From assembly GCA_964541255.1 (NCBI GenBank), contig CAZIPL010000067.1:1-7706 (forward strand): a stretch of 7,706 nucleotides of DNA. The letters are read 5' to 3'. Shown here piece after piece: positions 1 through 5,566 of the stretch (positions are counted from its first letter, which is position 1; each line of letters begins with the position of its first letter). The DNA comes from CAYOSU01 sp964541255 (lineage in GTDB: Bacteria > Bacillota > Clostridia > Christensenellales > CAMQZB01). A model generated the notes under the pieces. That model made no database searches and was not told where the DNA came from. It worked only from the letters and a program-made list of their open reading frames with translations. The translations under genes and the position numbers were made by a program.

Positions 1-179
1 GCATTTTGATTTCCTATAATAATGAATTTTTTATTATTCTCTACAAGTTGTGCTAACACGGTTTTCCCGAAAAAATCGTTTTTATAATGTATCAATTCTT
101 TTTCGATATCGGCAAGTTGAGTATAAAACTCGTCGTTCTTTTGCCTTTTTGCGGTCGCTAAGCTCTTATTCCCGGACAT
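1..179 (-). pseudogene. EcoRI-type adenine-specific DNA methyltransferase, 5' part with apparent internal deletion (runs off window)
   Basis: The frame is open for 59 codons from ATG 177-179 to the window edge. A GGAG (191-194) lies 11 nt upstream. Residues 1-41 match the N-terminus of the EcoRI-methylase family: MSGNKSLATAKRQ, then the hallmark NDEFYTQ and DIEKEL, then HYKNDFFGKTV. In that family this is normally followed by a CNCDDP segment, the SAM-binding region and the NPPF catalytic motif. Here the frame passes straight to AQLVENNKKFIIIGNQN, which in the family lies just after NPPF. About 110 residues therefore seem to be missing, in frame, so the product should be unable to methylate DNA. 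This rests on remembered family architecture, not an alignment. The rest of the gene is outside the window. It sits directly beyond the terminator of the structured RNA (221-413), with no obvious promoter of its own. An intact divergent homologue is a less likely alternative. Confidence 0.72.
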
Positions 180-220
180 ATCTTATTATTCTCCAATAAA
201 ATAAGTCGCACCCTTAAAAA

Positions 221-252
221 TAAAAAAGTGCGCCAACCGAAGTCAACGCACT
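221..252 (-). terminator. UUCG-capped intrinsic terminator of the structured RNA
   Basis: On the minus strand, AGTGCGTTGAC (252-242) pairs with GTTGGCGCACT (237-227), an 11-bp stem with three G.U pairs around a C(UUCG)G tetraloop. It is followed by TTTTTT (226-221) and more T-rich sequence. The plus strand has an A-run and three C.A or A.C mismatches instead, so the signal belongs to minus-strand transcription. It stands between the structured RNA and the methyltransferase ORF. Confidence 0.85.
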
Positions 253-413
253 AAAAACGCAAACTCCGATAGCGACCAAGCTAATTTGAGATAACTATAT
301 TTTTGCCATTCTCAAATGGAATTTGCGTTTTTAACAAATACAAAAGAGAATAGCAAAAGAGTATATTATTCTCGCAAATAATATAGTTCTCTCATTATTA
401 AATTAGCTTGGTC
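221..413 (-). ncRNA. Structured pseudoknotted RNA of about 190 nt, unknown class
   Basis: Read on the minus strand, the predicted transcript starts at about 413. Helix P1 pairs 400-413 with 274-287 (14 perfect bp). A 6-nt bulge (394-399) follows, then P2 pairs 380-393 with 288-301 (one mismatch). After a 22-nt one-sided internal loop (358-379), P3 pairs 346-357 with 302-313 (12 bp, one G.U). The apical loop 314-345 contains 318-333, which can pair over 16 positions (one G.U) with 252-267, just 3' of the hairpin: an H-type pseudoknot. An intrinsic terminator ends the unit. There is a good promoter at the right distance and no ORF inside. A competing short stem, 284-290 with 311-317, is also possible. 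I do not recognise the family. It could be a stand-alone small RNA or a 5' leader of the methyltransferase ORF downstream. The foldback and promoter are seen in the sequence; transcription and function are inferred. Confidence 0.7.
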
Positions 414-420
414 ATTTTCG

Positions 421-449
421 ATTATAGCACACATTTTTGACAAAATCAA
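421..449 (-). promoter_or_regulatory. Sigma-A type promoter with extended -10 for the structured RNA
   Basis: On the minus strand, -35 TTGATT (449-444) is followed by a 17-bp spacer ending in TGC and a perfect -10 TATAAT (426-421), giving an extended TGnTATAAT element. A start 7 to 8 nt downstream falls at 414 or 413, the first paired base of helix P1. It lies downstream of the der terminator, so the RNA would be independent of the der operon. Confidence 0.7.
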
Positions 450-489
450 TATAAGAACCGATCAGAGATCGATTTTCTTTACAAAAAAT

Positions 490-518
490 AAAAAAACAGA
501 CTCCTTTTTAGGAATCTG
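490..518 (-). terminator. Intrinsic terminator of the nrdR-DUF512-der operon
   Basis: On the minus strand, CAGATTCCT (518-510) pairs with AGGAGTCTG (505-497) across an AAAA loop, with one T.G pair. A run of seven T (496-490) and further T-rich sequence follow. It begins 36 nt past the der stop codon and separates der from the structured RNA gene. Confidence 0.85.
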
Positions 519-553
519 CTTTTCGTATCGATATTTATTTTAATTGTCTTCTT

Positions 554-1864
554 TTAATCGTCGTTTTTGTTCGAGAAGACGAGTTTTATCGGCGTCCCCG
601 AGAAATCAAAGGCTTTTCTAAGCTGGTTTTCGAGATAGCGCCTATATGAAAAATGCACAAGCTCACTGTCATTGACGGAAAATACTATTACGGGCGGATT
701 GACTGCCGTTGCCGAAACAAAGTATATTTTGAGACGTCTGCCCTTGAACGACGGCGGTTCGTTGACGGCGAATGCGTCTTGAATTATATCGTTCAAAACT
801 CCCGTGGACGGACGGAAAGACGAATGAGCGTACACCTCGTCGACGAGCGTCATAATCTTTTCAACTCTCTGCCCCGTTTTTGCAGATATATATACGGGAA
901 CGAAATAGTCCATAAACGCAAGCGATGTATGGAGATTTTCGTTATATTTATTGACCGTATTGGTATCTTTATCGATAGAATCCCACTTGTTCATAACGAC
1001 GACAGACGGCTTGCCCATTCTGTGAACGTAGCCCGCTATTCTTACGTCTTGCTCGGATATCTCTTCCGACGCGTCCATAACTATCAGAACAACGTCGGCT
1101 TTTCTTATCGCCGCCATGGCTCGAAGTACGGAATAATGCTCGACATCGTCGTCTATGCTGCGCTTTCTGCGAATGCCCGCCGTATCGATAATTGAATATT
1201 TCTTTCCGTTATATTCGAACTTCGTATCGATTGCGTCACGCGTTGTTCCCGAGATGTTCGATACTATGCTTCTGTCATAGCCCAAAAGCTTATTCGTAAG
1301 ACTGGATTTGCCTACATTCGGCTTTCCTACGATCGCAATCTTTATTCTGTCGGGCTCTTCCTCTGTTTCGACGTTTTCCAAGTACGACACAGCTTCGTCC
1401 AAAACGTCGCCCGTACCTTGACCTTGCTCCGCCGTCATGGCGATAGGCTCACCAAGTCCCAAAGAATAGAACTCGAATACTTTTGCGGCGTCGTAGTTAT
1501 CGATCTTGTTTACCGCCAAAACAATGGGCTTTTTGCTCTTTCTAAGTAGCGCGGCAACTTCGTAATCGTCATGCAAAAGGCCTTGCTTGCCGTCCACCAT
1601 AAATATAATTACGTCAGCCAAATCGACTGCAGTCATTGCCTGTTCTTTGATGTGAACGAACATCTCGTCCGTTGACTTAACTTCAAGTCCGCCCGTATCG
1701 GCAAGAGTAAACTTCTTTCCGCCCCATTCTGCGTCGCAATACACTCTATCGCGCGTAACGCCCGGTCTATCGTCTACTATAGACAATCTTTCGCCTGCGA
1801 CCCGATTGAAAAAAGTGGATTTTCCTACGTTCGGTCTTCCTACTATTGCTATTGTCGGTTTCAT
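554..1864 (-). CDS. der: Ribosome-assembly GTPase Der (EngA)
   Basis: Der is a tandem-GTPase needed for maturation of the 50S ribosomal subunit. The 436-residue product has the usual length and layout. GTPase domain 1 has GRPNVGKS (9-16), GVTRD (35-39), DTGG (56-59) and NKID (119-122). Domain 2 has GKPNVGKS (180-187), SGTTRD (205-210), DTAG (227-230), NKWD (292-295) and SAKTG. A KH-like RNA-binding domain occupies the last 85 or so residues. The start ATG has GAGG (1871-1874) six nt upstream. The gene lies 19 nt after the DUF512 gene and is the last member of the nrdR-DUF512-der operon, with a terminator just past its stop. The domain 1 G5 region reads TAEQGQG instead of the common SAEHG, probably ordinary variation. 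Nothing suggests it is broken. Confidence 0.97.
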   Translation of the reverse strand: MKPTIAIVGRPNVGKSTFFNRVAGERLSIVDDRPGVTRDRVYCDAEWGGKKFTLADTGGLEVKSTDEMFVHIKEQAMTAVDLADVIIFMVDGKQGLLHDDYEVAALLRKSKKPIVLAVNKIDNYDAAKVFEFYSLGLGEPIAMTAEQGQGTGDVLDEAVSYLENVETEEEPDRIKIAIVGKPNVGKSSLTNKLLGYDRSIVSNISGTTRDAIDTKFEYNGKKYSIIDTAGIRRKRSIDDDVEHYSVLRAMAAIRKADVVLIVMDASEEISEQDVRIAGYVHRMGKPSVVVMNKWDSIDKDTNTVNKYNENLHTSLAFMDYFVPVYISAKTGQRVEKIMTLVDEVYAHSSFRPSTGVLNDIIQDAFAVNEPPSFKGRRLKIYFVSATAVNPPVIVFSVNDSELVHFSYRRYLENQLRKAFDFSGTPIKLVFSNKNDD

Positions 1865-1883
1865 ATTTAACCTCGTACTTTTT

Positions 1884-3146
1884 CTATAAAATTCTATACA
1901 GCTCTCCGCCGCTTCTCGGAGATATGACGACTTCGCAACTCACTTTTTCGGAAAACTCCGAAAGGGTCGTTCCGTCAAGGAAAACGTCGCCGAACTCCTT
2001 TAATATATTAGACGGCAAAATAATTCTGTCATACTTTTTGCCGTTCATTTGCTTGATTATATCGGTAGGAGTCAAAAGCCCCGCCACCGTAACAGTACGC
2101 CCGAAAAAGTCGTTCTTTACGCAAAGAATTTCGTGCGGACAGCCCACCTTTTCGATAAGCTTTTTAAGCGTCGGATAGAATGATACGCCCGTCACAAGAA
2201 GGGTCTTTTTCTCGGAAAAGCGCTTATTATTCTCTATCGCTTCGTCAAACTCGTCGATAAACTTTCGAACCAATCCTACGCCGTTTTCTATTTGATCAAA
2301 AGCTCCGTAATGCTCAGCAGAGGGCATTTCTCTTTCCGCCAAACAATAGAACTCGTCTGAAAGATAGACGAACGGCTCGCCGTGAACGCTAAAAAAATAT
2401 CTCGAATAAGGTTCCACTTCGTCAATGACGTTTGACGCGCTTTCTTTATCGAAAAGCTGCAATTTTTCCAAACCGTCGCGGAATTTCGTCGTGCCGACGG
2501 GAACTATCGCGAGAGTTTTTACCATCGGATAAAGAGAATATAAATCGGAAATTGTCTTATGCAGAATATCTCCGTCGTTCAAGCCTTTACACAAAACGAC
2601 CTGCGTATGCACCTCTATGCCGTTTGACGTAAGCTTTTTAAGCTGCGACATAAGCTTACCAGCGAAACGGTTATGCAAAAGCTTACATCTCGCGCTTTCT
2701 TCCGTCGCGTGCACGGAAACGTATAGCGGAGACAAATGCAAAGAGATGATTCTGTCTATTTCGGCATCTGAATCGTTGGTCAAAGTTACATAGCTTCCCG
2801 AAATGAAAGACAACCTGTAATCGTCGTCTTTAACGTAAAGCGTATCGCGTAAGCCTTTCGGCATTTGGTCTACGAAGCAAAAAACGCACTTATTCTGACA
2901 GGTTCTTATCTTCAAGTCGTCCTCGAAAGAAAGCCCTATCTCCTCGTCAAGGTCTCTTTGCACTTCCAACGTATATGTTTCGCCGTTTGAAAGCACCTCG
3001 AGAGTAAATTCCGTTTCGCCCTCTAAATATAAATAATCGAGAACATCCACAACGTCCTTGCCGTTTATTGTCGAAAGTACATCGCCCGCCTCTATTCCGA
3101 GCTCCCACGCTATTGAGTTTTCGTCAACACTCTTTATCGTCAGCAT
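1884..3146 (-). CDS. DUF512 radical SAM protein with N-terminal PDZ-like domain
   Basis: This is a 420-residue member of the DUF512 radical SAM family, which is often found beside der in Clostridia; its reaction is not established. Residues 1-35 look like a short PDZ-type segment (ENSIAWELGIEAGDVLSTINGK). The radical SAM core carries the cysteine motif C83-x3-C87-x2-C90, within CQNKCVFCFVDQ, for a 4Fe-4S cluster. It is followed by the family signatures PKGLRDTLYVKDDDYRLSF and GSYVTLTN. The DUF512 part contains SDEFYCLAERE and the QIENGVGLVRKF signature near residue 285. Length is close to the family norm. The start ATG shares one base with the nrdR stop (TAATG), which suggests translational coupling; only a weak purine-rich SD is visible. 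I assign no gene symbol and no specific substrate. Confidence 0.92.
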   Translation of the reverse strand: MLTIKSVDENSIAWELGIEAGDVLSTINGKDVVDVLDYLYLEGETEFTLEVLSNGETYTLEVQRDLDEEIGLSFEDDLKIRTCQNKCVFCFVDQMPKGLRDTLYVKDDDYRLSFISGSYVTLTNDSDAEIDRIISLHLSPLYVSVHATEESARCKLLHNRFAGKLMSQLKKLTSNGIEVHTQVVLCKGLNDGDILHKTISDLYSLYPMVKTLAIVPVGTTKFRDGLEKLQLFDKESASNVIDEVEPYSRYFFSVHGEPFVYLSDEFYCLAEREMPSAEHYGAFDQIENGVGLVRKFIDEFDEAIENNKRFSEKKTLLVTGVSFYPTLKKLIEKVGCPHEILCVKNDFFGRTVTVAGLLTPTDIIKQMNGKKYDRIILPSNILKEFGDVFLDGTTLSEFSEKVSCEVVISPRSGGELYRIL

Positions 3147-3604
3147 TATTTCTTTTCTTTAAGCATTTTTTCAAGCTCTTTCATAAATGAAGAAATGTCC
3201 TTAAATTCGCGATAAACGGAAGCAAAACGCACATACGCGACTTCGTTTAGGTTTTTAAGCTCGTCCATAACAAGCTCGCCAATCTGCTCGGACGTGATTT
3301 CAGATTCCAAAGTGTTGGATATTTTTTTCTTGATTCGACTTACTACGCCGTCAATGTCGGACATCGATACAGGGCATTTTTCGCAAGACTTGACAATACC
3401 CATTTTGAGTTTGGTCTGGTCGAACTGCTCTCGTCTTCCGTCACGCTTAACGACAAGAACGGGCGCTGTTTCAACGCTCTCGTAAGTCGTAAAACGCCTT
3501 CCGCATGCTATGCATTCGCGACGGCGACGTATACTCGTTCCGTCTTCCGACGGACGGGAATCTATTACCTTTGTATCATCATATCCGCAAAAACAACACT
3601 TCAT
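3146..3604 (-). CDS. nrdR: Transcriptional repressor NrdR of ribonucleotide reductase genes
   Basis: NrdR senses ATP/dATP through an ATP-cone and represses ribonucleotide reductase genes by binding paired NrdR boxes. The 152-residue product is full length. An N-terminal zinc ribbon has Cys3, Cys6, Cys31 and Cys34 around DSRPSEDGTSIRRRREC, followed by RRFTTYE. An ATP-cone spans roughly 47-137 (VVKRDGRREQFDQTKL to EVAYVRFASVYREFKD). The ATG has AAGGAGA (3611-3617) six nt upstream. Its promoter (3643-3671) is overlapped by a degenerate NrdR box, with a strong box further upstream, so autoregulation is likely. It is the first gene of the operon with DUF512 and der. No reductase gene lies in the window. 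Confidence 0.97.
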   Translation of the reverse strand: MKCCFCGYDDTKVIDSRPSEDGTSIRRRRECIACGRRFTTYESVETAPVLVVKRDGRREQFDQTKLKMGIVKSCEKCPVSMSDIDGVVSRIKKKISNTLESEITSEQIGELVMDELKNLNEVAYVRFASVYREFKDISSFMKELEKMLKEKK

Positions 3605-3642
3605 GGCTTTTCTCCTTTTAAGCTAAGAACGCATTATGTTTA

Positions 3643-3671
3643 ATTTTACAATAAAAACAGCCAAAACGCAA
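3643..3671 (-). promoter_or_regulatory. Promoter of nrdR-DUF512-der
   Basis: On the minus strand, -35 TTGCGT (3671-3666) and -10 TAAAAT (3648-3643) are separated by 17 bp. Transcription would start near 3636, giving a leader of about 32 nt that includes the nrdR Shine-Dalgarno. The -35 overlaps the degenerate NrdR box at 3668-3683. Confidence 0.55.
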
Positions 3672-3683
3672 CCCATTTTGTTA
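3668..3683. promoter_or_regulatory. Degenerate second NrdR box
   Basis: The sequence GCAACCCATTTTGTTA matches the strong box at 3699-3714 at 9 of 16 positions, mostly in the right half (ATTTTGT). It lies exactly 31 bp away start to start, about three helical turns, the usual geometry for paired NrdR boxes. Spacing is the main argument; the match alone would be weak. Confidence 0.4.
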
Positions 3684-3695
3684 CTTTTGCGTGTT

Positions 3696-3724
3696 TTGAC
3701 ACAATATTTTGTGGTCGATAGTTT
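3696..3724 (+). promoter_or_regulatory. Possible promoter of the plus-strand membrane protein gene
   Basis: A perfect -35 TTGACA (3696-3701) is followed at 17 bp by the poor -10 TAGTTT (3719-3724); GATAGT (3717-3722) at 15 bp is an alternative. The NrdR box covers the end of the -35 and the spacer. Given the weak -10, the true promoter may lie elsewhere in 3725-3790. Confidence 0.28.
3699..3714. promoter_or_regulatory. NrdR box
   Basis: ACACAATATTTTGTGG fits the NrdR palindrome (ACACwAyATwTwGTGT type) except for the last base. It lies in the divergent region between nrdR and the plus-strand membrane protein gene, 28 bp upstream of the nrdR -35. It also overlaps a perfect TTGACA on the plus strand, so it could affect both directions. 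Confidence 0.7.
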
Positions 3725-3806
3725 TTTCCCTTGAAAAAATTCTTTCTATATTTGAATTCGAATAATTGCCGTGCTTATTTTCAATAATAAGTACAACGAG
3801 GTAATT

Positions 3807-4343
3807 ATGATAATACTTATTATCGCGTTGCTTTCATATTACGTTGCAATAAACGCATACGGCGCGATGATGATCGCAATGCAGAAAAAAGAAAATGAAA
3901 ACGCCGCAACTAAAAGCTGCGACGAAACACAGAAAAACGACTCTATTTATCCCGAAAAAGAAGATAATTCAATACTCGAAAGCCACACAGAAAAAGGTTC
4001 CGTCATACTAATAGAGGGCAAATGCGAAGAAAACGATTCGAAAATCAAGCATAATTTTGTCGAAAAAACTCAAAACGAAAATGCAAAAACGGACAAAAAG
4101 AAGCCATCCGAAAAGCCGAAAAAAGAAAAATCCGCAATATTTTCTTCAAAAAATACCGTAACGGATTTTCAGCTTGCAATCGCCGCAATCTTCGGCGGAA
4201 GCTTAGGAATGTTTATTTCTCTTATAGTTTTACGGTATAGATTGAAAAATATGCTTTTTATGGTAGGGCTTCCGGTAATATCCGCTGTTTACATTTCACT
4301 TATCGTTCTTCTTATTTCAAGAAACGGATTATTCGTTGCGTAA
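3807..4343 (+). CDS. Small membrane protein, DUF1294-like, with long charged loop insertion
   Basis: The product is 178 residues. TM1 is at about 1-23 (IILIIALLSYYVAINAYGAM). A hydrophilic stretch rich in Lys, Glu, Asn and Ser covers about 25-117. TM2 is at about 120-142 and contains IFGGSLGMFISLIVLRYR. TM3 is at about 148-172 (LFMVGLPVISAVYISLIVLL). The first helix and the GGSLG-x-LR-x(n)-GLP pattern resemble DUF1294, a short membrane family of unknown function in which only a short loop joins these parts; the insertion here is about 85-90 residues. The frame is open from GTG 3771, but that codon has no SD. ATG 3807 has GAGG (3798-3801) at a good distance and opens with the membrane helix, so I chose it. 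It is the only plus-strand gene, diverges from nrdR and converges on the PRC-barrel gene. The family call is tentative. Confidence 0.7.
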   Translation: MIILIIALLSYYVAINAYGAMMIAMQKKENENAATKSCDETQKNDSIYPEKEDNSILESHTEKGSVILIEGKCEENDSKIKHNFVEKTQNENAKTDKKKPSEKPKKEKSAIFSSKNTVTDFQLAIAAIFGGSLGMFISLIVLRYRLKNMLFMVGLPVISAVYISLIVLLISRNGLFVA

Positions 4344-4377
4344 TATGTAAAATAACTATTCTTATTAAGCGGCGCTT

Positions 4378-4671
4378 TTATTCGTCGGACTTATTTTCTT
4401 CGCTTATTTTGCCTTGCAAAGCCTCGACTTTCCCCTCTCCGCACACCTCGACCAAAATTACATCGCTTCCGATGCGCTTTATGTTATTCCACGGAATATA
4501 TAAATCGTCCGTCGTTTTGAAAAGAGAAAAGCCTTTATCGCCGGGGACGACTATGCCACGAATTTTGCCGACGACGGTATCGATAATAAGATCCGTCGTT
4601 TTGCCGAGCTTCTTGCCGTCAGACACGTTGACGACATCCTTTGATTTGAAATCGGAATATTCTATATTCAT
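4378..4671 (-). CDS. PRC-barrel domain protein, YlmC/YmxH sporulation family
   Basis: This 97-residue product is one PRC-barrel domain. It begins with the family-like pattern YSDFKSKDVVNVSDGKKLGKT and has a strand-rich centre with GKIRGIVVPGD and LYIPWNNIKRIGSDVILVE. A charged tail of about 15 residues follows. The YlmC/YmxH family is found in spore formers and usually lies near sigG; its molecular function is unknown. The ATG has AAAAAAGG (4678-4685) six nt upstream. The gene follows sigG by 75 nt with no terminator visible between them, so it may be co-transcribed with sigG, or use the TATAAT at 4690-4695. It ends only 34 nt from the convergent plus-strand gene, with no convincing terminator in between. 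Confidence 0.88.
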   Translation of the reverse strand: MNIEYSDFKSKDVVNVSDGKKLGKTTDLIIDTVVGKIRGIVVPGDKGFSLFKTTDDLYIPWNNIKRIGSDVILVEVCGEGKVEALQGKISEENKSDE

Positions 4672-4689
4672 TGCATACCTTTTTTATAA

Positions 4690-4695
4690 ATTATA
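4690..4695 (-). promoter_or_regulatory. Possible -10 element before the PRC-barrel gene
   Basis: A perfect TATAAT on the minus strand lies about 20 bp before the ATG, but no good -35 is at 16-18 bp (TTGTGT sits at 20 bp). CATATAAT also resembles a sigma-E -10, but the matching -35-like GAATATT is too far away. Transcription starting here would leave a leader of only about 12 nt. Confidence 0.25.
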
Positions 4696-4746
4696 TGCAA
4701 CACACTCTTTCATTGACACAATATTCAATCAAATACATATTAAAAA

Positions 4747-5523
4747 TCACGACATTATGTTTTCTTTCATATGCTTCAACGCGCACTTTTCAAGTCTTGA
4801 AACCTGTGCTTGCGATATTCCGACGGCGCGCGACACCTCCATTTGCGTTTTGCCCGCATAATAGCGAAGATATAAAATCTCGCGTTCTTTTTCGTCAAGA
4901 GACTTCAAAGAGTCGGAAAGCGCCACGTCGTTAGTCCACTTCTCGGGAGTCGCGGTTTTATCGGAAAGCTGATCCATAAGCAAAAGGCTGTCGCCGTTTT
5001 TGTTATATACGGAATCGTAAATTGAAATAGGCTCGGATATTGCGTCAAGGGCAGACACTATTTGCGATACAGGCAATTCGCAAATGCTCGCAATATCTTC
5101 TACGCTGCACTCTTTCGAGTTGGTTCGTTCAAACTCTTCTTTCGCGCAAAGTGCCTTATATGCGACGTCTCTTATCGACCTTGTAACTTTGACGGAGGTC
5201 GAGTCTCGCAAAAATCGCCTTATTTCACCCGTTATCATAGGAACGGCGTAGGTAGAAAACTTGACGTTAAGCGTTATATCGAAGTTATCTATCGCCTTAA
5301 TAAGCCCCACACAGCCCACTTGGAAAAGGTCGTCGGCACTTGCGGAGTTCTTATTGAAGCGTTGAATTATGCTCAAAACAAGACGCATATTGCCAACGAT
5401 AAACATATCTCGTGCGTTTTGTTCGCCGCTTTTTATTTTCACCAAAAGCATTTCGCTTTCCTTTGCCGAAAGCTTTGGCAAAGAAGACGTATCAAGTCCG
5501 CATATTTCAACCTTTCTTTTCAA
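4747..5523 (-). CDS. sigG: Forespore-specific RNA polymerase sigma factor SigG
   Basis: SigG directs late forespore transcription. From the chosen TTG start the product is 258 residues, close to the usual SigG length. It begins MKRKVEICGLDTSSLP, the SigG-specific N-terminus. Region 2 contains DDLFQVGCVGLIKAIDNFD (about 64-82) and FSTYAVPMITGEIRRFLRD (about 89-107). Region 3 covers about 110-170. Region 4.2 is the helix-turn-helix QMEVSRAVGISQAQVSRLEK (about 227-246). The frame extends up to ATG 5565, but that start adds 14 non-conserved residues and has a poor SD. The TTG has AGGGGTGAT (5527-5535) in ideal position, and a candidate sigma-F promoter would start transcription at or after ATG 5565. 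It lies downstream of sigE, as in Bacillus subtilis and most Clostridia. Confidence 0.95.
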   Translation of the reverse strand: MKRKVEICGLDTSSLPKLSAKESEMLLVKIKSGEQNARDMFIVGNMRLVLSIIQRFNKNSASADDLFQVGCVGLIKAIDNFDITLNVKFSTYAVPMITGEIRRFLRDSTSVKVTRSIRDVAYKALCAKEEFERTNSKECSVEDIASICELPVSQIVSALDAISEPISIYDSVYNKNGDSLLLMDQLSDKTATPEKWTNDVALSDSLKSLDEKEREILYLRYYAGKTQMEVSRAVGISQAQVSRLEKCALKHMKENIMS

Positions 5524-5526
5524 ACC

Positions 5527-5535
5527 ATCACCCCT
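5527..5535 (-). promoter_or_regulatory. Ribosome binding site that fixes the sigG start
   Basis: On the minus strand AGGGGTGAT matches the ideal AGGAGGTGAT core closely, with AGGGG ending 7 nt before TTG 5521-5523. It lies inside the longer frame that begins at ATG 5565, which argues that the longer start is not used. Confidence 0.75.
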
Positions 5536-5566
5536 ATTAGCAAAACTACGCATTTGTCGCGCCATA

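Noticed and set aside
31..373. Recurring TTATTATTCTC at 31-41 and 183-193, and nearly at 363-373
   Set aside because: Short AT-rich word that also occurs inside the DUF512 gene near 2226; most likely composition, not a repeat system.
274..413. Perfect 14-bp inverted repeat as an invertible promoter or MITE end
   Set aside because: The repeats extend into a continuous foldback, no target-site duplication or recombinase is visible, and G.U asymmetry favours an RNA fold.
221..413. 6S RNA, T-box leader or type III antitoxin RNA
   Set aside because: The size fits 6S, but there is no symmetric central bubble and the long pseudoknot is foreign to it. The T-box GGUGGNACC sequence is absent; AGGGTGCGAC near 205-214 comes after the terminator. 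There are no tandem repeats as in ToxI.
653..1195. 180-codon plus-strand open frame opposite der
   Set aside because: Antisense shadow of a well-conserved gene; basic, low-complexity product with no recognisable domain or SD.
3771..3806. GTG start for the plus-strand membrane protein
   Set aside because: No SD precedes it, while ATG 3807 has GAGG in place and begins at the membrane helix.
4344..4377. Bidirectional terminator between the convergent genes
   Set aside because: Only AAGC/GCTT can pair around a 3-nt loop before TTTTATT; too weak to call.
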